DNA from: Microbacterium trichothecenolyticum
GTDB lineage: Bacteria; Actinomycetota; Actinomycetes; Actinomycetales; Microbacteriaceae
Length of the DNA: 64,000 bases
Assembly: GCF_000956465.1 (NCBI RefSeq)
Contig: NZ_JYJA01000040.1
Location: forward strand, 248,001-312,000
Direction: 5' to 3'
The translations under genes and the position numbers were made by a program. The notes beneath the pieces were generated by a model. It searched no databases. It saw only the letters and a list, made by a program, of their open reading frames with translations, and was not told where the DNA came from. Positions 1-8,200 of this stretch are shown one piece after another. The first letter of the stretch is position 1. The number at the start of each line of letters is the position of its first letter.

Positions 1-256
1 AGTCCGCGGTGATCGTCGGGATGCCGAGGACGTCGCGCTGCACCGTCACCTCGGCCTCGAGGCCGGCCGCCTTCACCTCGCCGCTCAGCTGCGGGAACGA
101 GCGCTGCGCCGTGTACGCGACGAAGCCGACCGCGATGAGGGCGAGCACCACGATGGCCGCGAGGATGCTGAACAGGATGATGCCGATCGTCCTCCCCGCG
201 GACCGGCGATGCACGGTGTCGTCGACGGCGTACGGGGACGGCTGGGGCTTCGTCAT
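1..256 (-). CDS. Penicillin acylase family protein, N-terminal fragment
   Basis: Only the first 85 codons lie in the window; the gene continues past the left edge. The reading frame starts at ATG 256-254. A short charged N-terminus is followed by one membrane segment (about residues 22-45, TIGIILFSILAAIVVLALIA) and then the stretch AEVTVQRDVLGIPTITAD, which resembles the beginning of the A-chain of penicillin-amidase-type N-terminal nucleophile hydrolases (typical form: V.RD..GVPHI.A). The family hydrolyses amide bonds of acylated substrates such as beta-lactams or acyl-homoserine lactones, and is usually exported or membrane-anchored. The catalytic serine and the rest of the enzyme are outside the window, so substrate and integrity cannot be judged. 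The upstream 184 bp holds a small inverted repeat (GACACCG at 298-304, CGGTGTC at 312-318). Confidence 0.7.
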   Translation of the reverse strand, partial: MTKPQPSPYAVDDTVHRRSAGRTIGIILFSILAAIVVLALIAVGFVAYTAQRSFPQLSGEVKAAGLEAEVTVQRDVLGIPTITAD

Positions 257-440
257 TGAAAGAGCTTTCCGGGCGGGGTGGGGGATCCGCGGTGCCGGAC
301 ACCGCGACATTCGGTGTCACGCGCGTTCGGGTCGCAACGGCACCATTCCGCATGTTAACCCCGAGTCGTCCCTCGCACCGAATCGCGTTGGGTTTTCACC
401 TCGCGACCTGCCTCTTGCTCGTGTCCTGCCGTGATGCCCG

Positions 441-2294
441 CTAGCCGATGACGCTCGGCTGCAGGTCGCGGAGCGTCCGGAAGTGGGTCATGCGGGTGAC
501 GCCGATCGCGGCCACCACGCCCGCGCCGACGAGCCAGGCGAGCAGCACGGCGAGGTCGAGCCAGACGCGGTCGGCGCTGCCGCCGTACATGACCTGGCGC
601 ATCGCGTCGACGACGTAGCCCATGGGCAGCACGTGGTGCAGCGCCGCGAGCGGTGCGGGCAGCGTCTGCCACGGGAACGTGCCACCGGCGGTCACGAGCT
701 GAAGCACCATGAGCACGAGGCCGAGGAACTGCCCGACCGAGCCGAGCCACACGTTGAGCGCGAGCACGATCGCGGCGTAGGTGGCCGACGCCAGCAGCAG
801 GATGCCGAGGGTCGCGAGCGGGTGCGCGAAGGAGAAGCCGAGCGCGAGCGAGAGCACGCCGAACAGTCCGAGCATCTGCGCCCCGCCGAGGAGCGCAGGG
901 GTCGCCCACCCGGCCAGCGTGATGCGGATCGGCGAGTGCAGCGCCGTCACCGCGCGCTTCGAGACCGGCTTCACGATGAGGAACAGCGCGTAGATGCCGA
1001 TCCAGCCCGCGAGGGCGGCGAAGAACGGCGCGAGGCCGGCGCCGTAGTTCTGCGCCTGCGTGAGCGACGAGCGCTCGATCTCGACCGGAGCCGCGAGGGT
1101 GTCGGCCTGGGCTTGGCGGGTGTCGGCGTCGTACGACGGCAGTCGGGCGGCGCCTGCGGAGAGCCCGTCGCGCAACTGTGTTGCGCCGTCCTCGAGCCGG
1201 GTGAGCCCACTGTCGAGCGTTGCCGCGCCGTCGCGCAGCTGCGCGGCGCCGTCGGCGGCCGTCGCGGTTCCCGCGGCGAGCGTGGACGACCCTGCCGCGA
1301 CAGATGCCGCTCCTGCCGAGACCTGCTGGGCGCCGGAGTTCAGCCGGTCGATCTGCGCGACGGCTCCCTGCACACGGCTGTCGACGGCATCGAGCCGGTC
1401 GCCGACCGGGTCGAGCGTGGCGAGAACGTCGTCGATCCGGGCCTGGTCGAGGCCGGCTTCACGGAGCTTCGCGGCGATGTCGTCGCGAACCTGCGGCAAT
1501 GTCGAGATGGCGGACGAGGATGCCGCGCCGATCCGGTCGGCGATGGCGTCGAGCTGTGCGGTGCCTCCGGCGACCTGCGACGCGCCGTCGGCGACCTGTG
1601 CCGCGCCGGCGGAGAGCTGGGCTGCACCGTCGCGCAGCTGAGCGGTGCCGTCTGCGAGCTTCCCGGCGCCGGAGGAGAGCTGCAACGCGCCGTCGCCTGC
1701 CTGGGCGAGACCGTCGACCAGCTGCGAGGCGCCGGTGGCGGCATCCGTCAACTGGACCCGGATGGTGTCGAGCGCGTCGAGCATCGTGAGACCCGCCTCA
1801 GCCACCACCTTCTCGGTGATCGTCGTCTGGATGCGCTCGACCGCCTGCGTGCCGATCGTCGAGGCGAGGTAGTTGTTGGCGTCGCTGGTGCGCAGCACGA
1901 TGTCGGCCGTCCGCGGCTCGCCGGTCGTGATCGACGCGATGGCCGCCGTGAAGTCGGCGGGCAGCTCGATCGCGAAGTCGTAGCCGCCCTCGTCGAGTCC
2001 GGCGTCGGCCTCCTCGGCGGTGGCGAGGTGCCAGTCGAAGGTGCCGTCCGCGATGAGCTCCTGGGCGACCTCGTCGCCGAGATTGCGGTCGGTGCCGTTG
2101 AGTTCGGCGCCGGTGTCGGCGACGACCAGGGCCACCGGCACCTGGTCGAGCTGGCCGTACGGGTCGCGGTTCGCCCACAGGTACAGGCCGCCGTAGAGGA
2201 TCGGCACGACCATGAGCGCGATCAGGGCGATGAGCGACATGCGCGTCGACGCGAGCCGCCGGAGCTCGGCGAGGACCATCTGGGGGACCTTCAT
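441..2294 (-). CDS. YhgE/Pip family membrane protein
   Basis: A 617-residue membrane protein of the YhgE/Pip (phage infection protein) type, related to ABC-2 permeases. One membrane helix lies near residues 15-38, followed by an extracytoplasmic domain. Residues about 185-380 are a low-complexity repeat rich in GA-QL-DG units (for example LADGTAQLRDGAAQLSAGAA), typical of the family's long helical stalk. About five membrane helices follow from residue 418 to the end. The start at 2294 was chosen because it overlaps the stop of the upstream gene (ATGA) and the protein from there matches the family length; a longer open frame upstream is low-complexity and not convincing. The protein is probably an exporter or envelope-stress component working with the upstream ABC ATPase-like protein and controlled by the TetR gene at the head of the operon. 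The exported substrate is unknown. Confidence 0.85.
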   Translation of the reverse strand: MKVPQMVLAELRRLASTRMSLIALIALMVVPILYGGLYLWANRDPYGQLDQVPVALVVADTGAELNGTDRNLGDEVAQELIADGTFDWHLATAEEADAGLDEGGYDFAIELPADFTAAIASITTGEPRTADIVLRTSDANNYLASTIGTQAVERIQTTITEKVVAEAGLTMLDALDTIRVQLTDAATGASQLVDGLAQAGDGALQLSSGAGKLADGTAQLRDGAAQLSAGAAQVADGASQVAGGTAQLDAIADRIGAASSSAISTLPQVRDDIAAKLREAGLDQARIDDVLATLDPVGDRLDAVDSRVQGAVAQIDRLNSGAQQVSAGAASVAAGSSTLAAGTATAADGAAQLRDGAATLDSGLTRLEDGATQLRDGLSAGAARLPSYDADTRQAQADTLAAPVEIERSSLTQAQNYGAGLAPFFAALAGWIGIYALFLIVKPVSKRAVTALHSPIRITLAGWATPALLGGAQMLGLFGVLSLALGFSFAHPLATLGILLLASATYAAIVLALNVWLGSVGQFLGLVLMVLQLVTAGGTFPWQTLPAPLAALHHVLPMGYVVDAMRQVMYGGSADRVWLDLAVLLAWLVGAGVVAAIGVTRMTHFRTLRDLQPSVIG

Positions 2295-2983
2295 GCGCGG
2301 CCCCCTCTCGTCCGTGCGGTGAGCCTGCGGACACGAGGTCGTCCGATGGTCCCGGGCGTTTCGTCTCGCTTCGCTCGCTCGACGACTGGGCGGGAGGTCC
2401 GCCCGGCGACCGGCTGCGAGGCCTGTCCGGCGATCACGAGCACCGCGTAGCCGCGGGCGGCGAAGTCCTCCGCCACGGCCCACCACGCGGCGGGCCGGCC
2501 GCCATGGCGGTCGGGGGAGACGAGCACGACCGCCTCGACGCCCTTGCGCAGCACCGCCAGCTCGCAGAGCGCCCGCACGCGGCGGGCGGGATCCACGTTC
2601 GAGACGGGAACGGATGCCTCGTCCCCGAGGCCGTGCTCGTCGAGCCATCGGCGCACCGCGACGGGATCGGACCGGCGTCCGGCGAACATGAGCTCCTCGG
2701 CGGCGACGCCGGCGAGCGTGACATCGGGCTCGGGCTCCGACACCTCGGGAGCATCCACCAGGGCCACCCGGCGCCGAAGCGCCGAGGGATCGGTCTTCCC
2801 GTCCAGCGTCACCGCGCCGGTGTCGGGGCGCATGCGACCCGATGCGATGAGTCCGAGCACCGTCGGCCGCTGCTCGGTCTCGGCGGCGACCAGCGTCGCG
2901 GCGCCGGACTCGAAGGCGGCCGAGGTCGCCGGCAGCGCGTGCTCGCGGCGGCCCTTGCCGACCGCGTCGAGGACGACCCTCAC
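2291..2983 (-). CDS. Degenerate ABC transporter ATP-binding-like protein
   Basis: A 230-residue protein between TetR and YhgE/Pip, in the position where an ABC ATPase is expected. The overall ABC pattern can be followed (GLIASGRMRPDTGAVTLDG resembles the segment after Walker A; VEAVVLVSPDRHGG sits where Walker B should be), but the Walker A loop GxxGxGKS/T is absent, as is a clear signature motif LSGGQ. It is therefore probably unable to hydrolyse ATP, or it is a divergent partner. The start is GTG 2983, overlapping the TetR stop by four bases (GTGA); an earlier in-frame extension is low-complexity. Its last 25 or so codons are encoded by a copy of a repeated 33-bp element (2356-2389), so the C-terminus may be an acquired tail. 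Confidence 0.6.
   Translation of the reverse strand: MRVVLDAVGKGRREHALPATSAAFESGAATLVAAETEQRPTVLGLIASGRMRPDTGAVTLDGKTDPSALRRRVALVDAPEVSEPEPDVTLAGVAAEELMFAGRRSDPVAVRRWLDEHGLGDEASVPVSNVDPARRVRALCELAVLRKGVEAVVLVSPDRHGGRPAAWWAVAEDFAARGYAVLVIAGQASQPVAGRTSRPVVERAKRDETPGTIGRPRVRRLTARTRGGRA
2356..2389. repeat. 33-bp dispersed repeat, copy 1 (inside a coding sequence)
   Basis: The segment begins GCGTTTCGTCTCGCTTCGC and runs to ACGACTGG. It matches 50241-50273 with four differences over 33 bases. This copy lies inside the 3' end of the ABC ATPase-like gene and is read on the minus strand as RPVVERAKRDETPG. The other copy is intergenic, after purA. From memory, similar strings recur in many Microbacteriaceae genomes; this was not verified. 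Confidence 0.6.
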
Positions 2984-3621
2984 GCGCCGGCCGCCTCGGG
3001 GGTGGCGACGATCTCGGGGTGCTCGTCGAGCAGCGCGTCGGCCTGGCGCCACGACAGCCCGGCGATGCTCAGCACGGCGCGCACCGCGAGGTCGCGGGCA
3101 GCGGGCGACGAGGCGTCGATGCGGGTGATGACGGTGCGCGCGGTCTCTTCGACGAGGCGGGCGAGCGTCGGGGCGGCGACGTCGGTGCGCAGCACCTCGG
3201 CGTCCTGTCCGTCACGCACGATCCGCACGACGGTGCGGCGAAGCGGTGCGAGCGCAGTCGCCGTCTCTTCGAGGTGGGCCTCGTCGAGGGCGATCGCGGC
3301 GACCACCTGCACGTGCGCGGCCTCGTTCCACAGGGCCGCGGCGAGACGCGCGAGGGCGACCCTCGCGTCGGCGTCGTCGATCGCGGCGGCGACGGCATTG
3401 AAGCGCGCGGCCCCCTGCGCGACCAGTTCGCGCACCAAGGCGTCGCGGTCGTCGAAGTGCCCGTACAGCGCCCGGCGCGAGAGGCCGGCCTGGCGGGCGA
3501 TGGCGTCGACGGACGCGCGGGGGTCGTGCGCGAGGGCGACATGAGCCGCGGCGAGGATGCCCGCGCGGTTCTCGAGGGCGTCGCGCCGCGGACGGCGCGC
3601 GGCATCGATCGAGGAGGTCAT
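2980..3621 (-). CDS. TetR family transcriptional regulator
   Basis: A 213-residue regulator. Residues about 17-62 form the TetR helix-turn-helix (AAHVALAHDPRASVDAIARQ followed by AGLSRRALYGHFDDRDALV, with the conserved Y-HF pattern). The C-terminal ligand-binding part is not assignable. It heads an operon with the ATPase-like and YhgE/Pip genes, joined by four-base overlaps. A perfect 11-bp inverted repeat (3636-3661) sits just upstream, overlapping the predicted promoter, which fits autorepression and control of the whole operon. The -10 hexamer TAACGT lies six bases before the ATG, so the transcript is probably leaderless, although a GGAGG also abuts the start. Confidence 0.9.
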   Translation of the reverse strand: MTSSIDAARRPRRDALENRAGILAAAHVALAHDPRASVDAIARQAGLSRRALYGHFDDRDALVRELVAQGAARFNAVAAAIDDADARVALARLAAALWNEAAHVQVVAAIALDEAHLEETATALAPLRRTVVRIVRDGQDAEVLRTDVAAPTLARLVEETARTVITRIDASSPAARDLAVRAVLSIAGLSWRQADALLDEHPEIVATPEAAGA

Positions 3622-3627
3622 GCCTCC

Positions 3628-3633
3628 ACGTTA
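3628..3633 (-). promoter_or_regulatory. -10 element of the TetR operon (leaderless type)
   Basis: TAACGT on the minus strand ends six bases before the TetR ATG. This places the transcription start at or next to the start codon. Confidence 0.45.
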
Positions 3634-3635
3634 GA

Positions 3636-3661
3636 TAACTTGCACAGTGGTGTGCAAGTTA
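3636..3661. promoter_or_regulatory. Palindromic operator of the TetR regulator
   Basis: Perfect inverted repeat: arms TAACTTGCACA (3636-3646) and TGTGCAAGTTA (3651-3661), spacer GTGG. It lies 15 bases upstream of the TetR start, between the predicted -10 and the -35 region, a classic place for repression by a TetR dimer. The assignment to this TetR rests on position only. Confidence 0.8.
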
Positions 3662-3673
3662 AGTCACGATGAC

Positions 3674-5116
3674 TCAGTCGGTTCCCAGGTCGAACGCGGA
3701 CGCCTCGTTCGCAGCATCCGTCGCCTCGGCGAGCTCTTCCTGCTCGGAGCTGAAGGGCGCGGCGTGCTCGGTGATCTCGCCGGCTTCGCCCTGCGTGAGA
3801 TGCCCGACGAGCTCACCCGTCGCGCCGCCGATGAGACCCTTCGACGCGTAGTACTCGAGGCGCACGCGCGAGTCGGCGATGTCGAGGTTGCGCATCGTGA
3901 GCTGGCCGATGCGGTCGGTCGGGCCGAAGGCTGCGTCGCCGACGCGCTCCATCGAGAGCTTGTCGGGGTGGTACGACAGGCGCGGGGCCGTGGTGTCGAG
4001 GATCGTGTAGTCCTCGCCGCGGCGCAGGCGCAGCGTCACCGAACCGGTGATGGTCGAACCGACCCACTTCTGGATCGACTCGCGCAGCATGAGCGACTGC
4101 GGCTCGAGCCAGCGGCCCTCGTACATCAGGCGGCCGAGCCGGCGCCCCTGTTCGTGGTAGGTCGCGAGCGTGTCTTCGTTCAGGATGCCGTTGACCAGGC
4201 GCTCGTACGCGGTGAACAGCAGCGCCATGCCCGGTGCCTCGTAGATGCCGCGAGACTTCGCCTCGATGATCCGGTTCTCGATCTGGTCGCTCATGCCGAG
4301 TCCGTGGCGGCCGCCGATGCGGTTGGCCTCGAAGACGAGCGCGACCGGGTCGGCGAATTCGACCCCGTTGAGTGCGACGGGGCGGCCCGCCTCGAAGGTG
4401 ACGGTGACGTCCTCGGTCTCGATGTCGACCGACGGCTCCCAGAAGCGCACGCCCATGATGGGCTCGACCGTCTCGAGCGAGACGTTCAGGTGCTCGAGGG
4501 TCTTCGCCTCGTGCGTCGCACCCCAGATGTTCGCGTCGGTGGAGTAGGCCTTCTCGGCGGAGTCGCGGTAGGGGAAGCCGTGCTCGACGAGCCACTCGCT
4601 CATCTCCTGGCGGCCGCCGAGCTCGGTGACGAAGTCGGCGTCGAGCCAGGGCTTGTAGATGCGCAGCGCGGGGTTCGCCAGCAGGCCGTAGCGGTAGAAC
4701 CGCTCGATGTCGTTGCCCTTGTAGGTGGATCCGTCGCCCCAGATGTCGACGCCGTCCTCCTTCATGGCGCGCACGAGCAGCGTGCCGGTGACGGCACGGC
4801 CGATGGGCGTGGTGTTGAAGTAGGTGCGGCCGCCCGAGCGGATGTGGAACGCGCCGCACGCGAGGGCGCCGAAGCCCTCTTCGACGAGCGCGGGCTTGCA
4901 GTCCACGAGGCGCGAGACCTCGGCGCCGTACTCGAGCGCGCGGCTCGGGATCGCGTCGATGTCGTCCTCGTCGGGCTGGCCGAGGTCACCGGTGTAGGTG
5001 CAGGGGATCGCGCCCTTGTCGCGCATCCACGCGACCGCGACGGAGGTGTCAAGGCCCCCCGAGAAGGCGATGCCGACGCGCTCGCCGACGGGCAGGGACT
5101 GGAGGACCTTCGACAT
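3674..5116 (-). CDS. argG: Argininosuccinate synthase
   Basis: A 480-residue enzyme that joins citrulline and aspartate with ATP to make argininosuccinate, the penultimate step of arginine synthesis. The N-terminal ATP-pyrophosphatase loop reads AFSGGLDTS (about residues 17-25). The rest follows the long E. coli-type ArgG closely: TYFNTTPIGRAVTGT, WGDGSTYKGNDIERFYRYG, IGGRHGLGMSDQIENR and IGQLTMRNLDI are all present. This is the longer subclass (about 445-480 residues) rather than the short Bacillus/Streptomyces form of about 400. The C-terminal 30 residues are acidic and variable. No other arg gene is adjacent. A -10 hexamer seven bases before the ATG suggests a leaderless transcript. Confidence 0.97.
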   Translation of the reverse strand: MSKVLQSLPVGERVGIAFSGGLDTSVAVAWMRDKGAIPCTYTGDLGQPDEDDIDAIPSRALEYGAEVSRLVDCKPALVEEGFGALACGAFHIRSGGRTYFNTTPIGRAVTGTLLVRAMKEDGVDIWGDGSTYKGNDIERFYRYGLLANPALRIYKPWLDADFVTELGGRQEMSEWLVEHGFPYRDSAEKAYSTDANIWGATHEAKTLEHLNVSLETVEPIMGVRFWEPSVDIETEDVTVTFEAGRPVALNGVEFADPVALVFEANRIGGRHGLGMSDQIENRIIEAKSRGIYEAPGMALLFTAYERLVNGILNEDTLATYHEQGRRLGRLMYEGRWLEPQSLMLRESIQKWVGSTITGSVTLRLRRGEDYTILDTTAPRLSYHPDKLSMERVGDAAFGPTDRIGQLTMRNLDIADSRVRLEYYASKGLIGGATGELVGHLTQGEAGEITEHAAPFSSEQEELAEATDAANEASAFDLGTD

Positions 5117-5123
5117 GCCCTCA

Positions 5124-5129
5124 AGTCTA
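5124..5129 (-). promoter_or_regulatory. -10 element of argG (leaderless type)
   Basis: TAGACT on the minus strand ends seven bases before the argG ATG. The short gap (TGAGGGC) leaves room for a start site only at the codon itself. Confidence 0.45.
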
Positions 5130-5296
5130 GTTAAGGGGAAGGATGCCGCCCCGCGGTGCGTCGGCTGTCACTCCAGTCACGCTGGCAACAGTGGCACGGC
5201 GCGCCGGAGCCTGGCTAGGCTGACCGAGAGGTGTGGATCCGGTCATGATTTCGGGAGTGCGACCGGGCCATTCAGCGACATGGACCGGGGGGTCAG

Positions 5297-8200
5297 TTGT
5301 TCTCCAGAGTGCGCTCACGCATCGCGGCATCCGTCACGATCCTTGCGATCGCCGCCGCCACCTTGATCGCACCGGCGGCTTCGGCCGCCCCGATTCTGCC
5401 CGACCCGGCACCGGTCGCCATCACGGCGGTGGCGACGCTCGACAAGACCGCGTCGGCCACCGAGGTCGCGCCCGGTGAGACCTTCACGTACACGCTGACG
5501 GTCGGCTGCTCGGCCATCACGGACCTCGGATGCCGCGGCGCGGTGCTCAGCGACGTGGTGCCCGCGCCGTTCGTGGTCGTCGAGGCGGTGGTCGGCGGTG
5601 GCGCCAACACCGCCGCCGAGCCGGTCATCGACGGCAACTCCGTGACGGTGACCTGGACGACGCCGCTCGGCGACGGCACGGTCGGCATCCTCGACAACAC
5701 GACGGGAATCGTCGAGATCACCGCGCAGCTGCCCGCGGACGCGTCGTACGACGTCAGCGGAACCCCGGTGATCAACCAGGCCACCATCGAGGGCGCGAAC
5801 TTCGCCGACGAGGACGCCGTCGCACCGGTGACGCCCGTCGTGCCGCTCGAGCTCGCGACGACCGCGAGCAAGACCTTCACGCCGACAGAGGCGATCGCCA
5901 CGCCCGGTGCCGCCGTCTCGGCCGCCCTCGGCGGCACGAACACCTCGAATGCGACCGTCGAGTCGCTGTCGATCCAGGACCCCGTCGATCCGGACGCCTC
6001 GCCCAACCCCTTCGATTCGCTCGCGTTCGCGAGTTTCGGCACGGTGACGCCGCCGACCGGTGCCGACCCCGTGCTCACGACCTACGAGGTCTACGTCGAC
6101 GGTGCCTGGGTCGAGGCTCCCGGCGGCACGCTTCCCGCGGGTGTGGCGCCCGACGAGGTCAAGGGCACCCGGGTGACGTTCAACGGCGCCATCCCCGCCG
6201 GCGCCTCGGGGTCGGTCGCGCTGAATCTGACGGTGCCCGATGCCGCGACATCCGAACCCGACGGCACCACCGTCGCCAACGACGTGCTGTCGACCGTCGC
6301 GATCGGCGATGAGACCGCCACCGGCGACGCCGCGGCCTCGTTCACGCTGCGGCAGAACACCGTGACGGTCGCCGCCGGCAAGTCGTTCGACCCCGACCTG
6401 GTGATCGCGGGCGAATCGACCACCGTCACCATCGGCGGGCGGAACACCTCGACGATTCCGATCGACCAGCTGACGATCACCGAGCCGTCGACGGGCTCCT
6501 TCCCCGCCGAGTACAGGTTCGGCGGCTTCGCCGGGCCGGTGGCCTGGCCTGCCGGGGCGACCTCGGGCGAGGTCGTCTACACGCTCGCCGGTGGCGGAAC
6601 GGTCACGGTTCCGTTCGCGAACAACACCGTTCCCGCCCTCCCCGACGGCGTGGACCCCGCCGACGTCACGTCGTTCCAGCTCGTGTTCACCGGCGACATC
6701 GTCCCCGGCGGCGAGACCGAGGTCCCGTTCGCCGTCGACACCGACCCCGACCTGACCGGACTGCCGATCACCGTGCCGAACGTGGTCGGCGTCGAGGGCG
6801 AGAACGCGGGCGTCACCGGTACAGCCGACGCCACGGATGAGCTGTACATCTACGACGAGGTCATCGAGCCTTACATCTCCAAGCAGATCCGGCCGACGCC
6901 GATCCTGGCCGTTCCGGGCGAGGTGGTGACGGTCACTCTGAACGGCGGCCTCACCGAGCGGCCGTCGCCCCCCGACAACCCCACCGGCACCACCGGACGC
7001 GCACAGCAGGTCGTGATCCAGGATCCTGAGGATCCCGTCGAGGGCGATGCGTGGTGGAACGCGTTCGACCTCACTGCCATCGCGCAGACGCCGGTGCCTG
7101 GCGATTCGACCCTCACGATCGAGTACTACGACACGACGACCGGCACCTGGGAGACGCTCGCGGGTCCCATCGCCGGGCCGACGATCTACTCGCAGCAAGT
7201 GCCCTCCGACATCAGCGACGTCGCCGGCGGCGTGCGGTTCGTGTACGACTACACCGGCGACGCCGGCGGGTTCGCGCCCGGCACCGACTTCGCGCCCAGC
7301 TTCACCTCGTCGCTGCGCGAGGACGGGCGCTACACCGAGGAGCCGCCGTTCAGTGACGACGAGAGCACCTTCGTTCCGAACTGCGCGCAGACGGATGCCT
7401 CGAGCGCGAACCCCAGCGTGCCCGACGGGCAGGCCGTGCTGCCCCCCGACGACTGCCCCGTGCTGGAGCTCGTCCCGCCGGACCCCGGCAACGCCGATCT
7501 CATCGACAAGTCGTTCGGCACGTCGAGCTCGGGCGGTATCAAGACGGTGATCGCACGCTCGGGCGACACCATCCCGTCGACCCTGCGCTGGTCCACCGGC
7601 GGCTACTCGAACCTCGAGCGCGTCGAGATCACCGACGTCGCGGCCCCCGAGACCACGGCTCTGACCGACTCCCTGTACAACGCGTTCGACCTCACGCGCA
7701 TCAACGCGATCACCACCGTGACCGACCCATTGATCGCCTACGACGCGGTGCAGGCCGTGCAGCTCTACAACGGGACGGCGTGGGTCACTGCGGCGAACAA
7801 CCCGTGCACCCCGCTGTGCATCGGGCAGTTCCCGGGGATGAACCTCACGACGGCCGAGCGCGCGTCGACGGTGGCGGTGCGGCTGACATTCGTGGAGAGC
7901 CCGGATCGCGCCGCCGCGTCGGCCGGCGACCCGACGGCGCCTCCCGTGGGGTCGGGCGTCGCCCGGTCGTTCGCCAACGACCGGCCTGTGACGCTCGTCT
8001 GGCAGGTGCGGGACACGCGCCGCAGCGACGGCACGCCCGTGCTCGGCGACCAGCTCTACAACGTGACCACGGACGGGGTCGTGCGCAACACCGCCAACGC
8101 CACCGGGTTCCCCGAGGACGGCAGCGAGCCGCTGTCGGCCGACGACCAGGACGACGTCTCCATCATCGACGTCCCGCTGACCACGACGACCGACAAGAAC

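Noticed and set aside
441..2648. A longer YhgE/Pip protein starting at 2648
   Set aside because: The extra 118 residues are Arg/Ala-rich and overlap the ATPase-like gene; ATG 2294 has the ATGA overlap and the expected N-terminal helix.
5315..7198. A 627-codon antisense frame within the giant surface protein
   Set aside because: Low-complexity shadow frame with no domain or ribosome site; the plus-strand gene has a signal peptide, repeats and LPATG.
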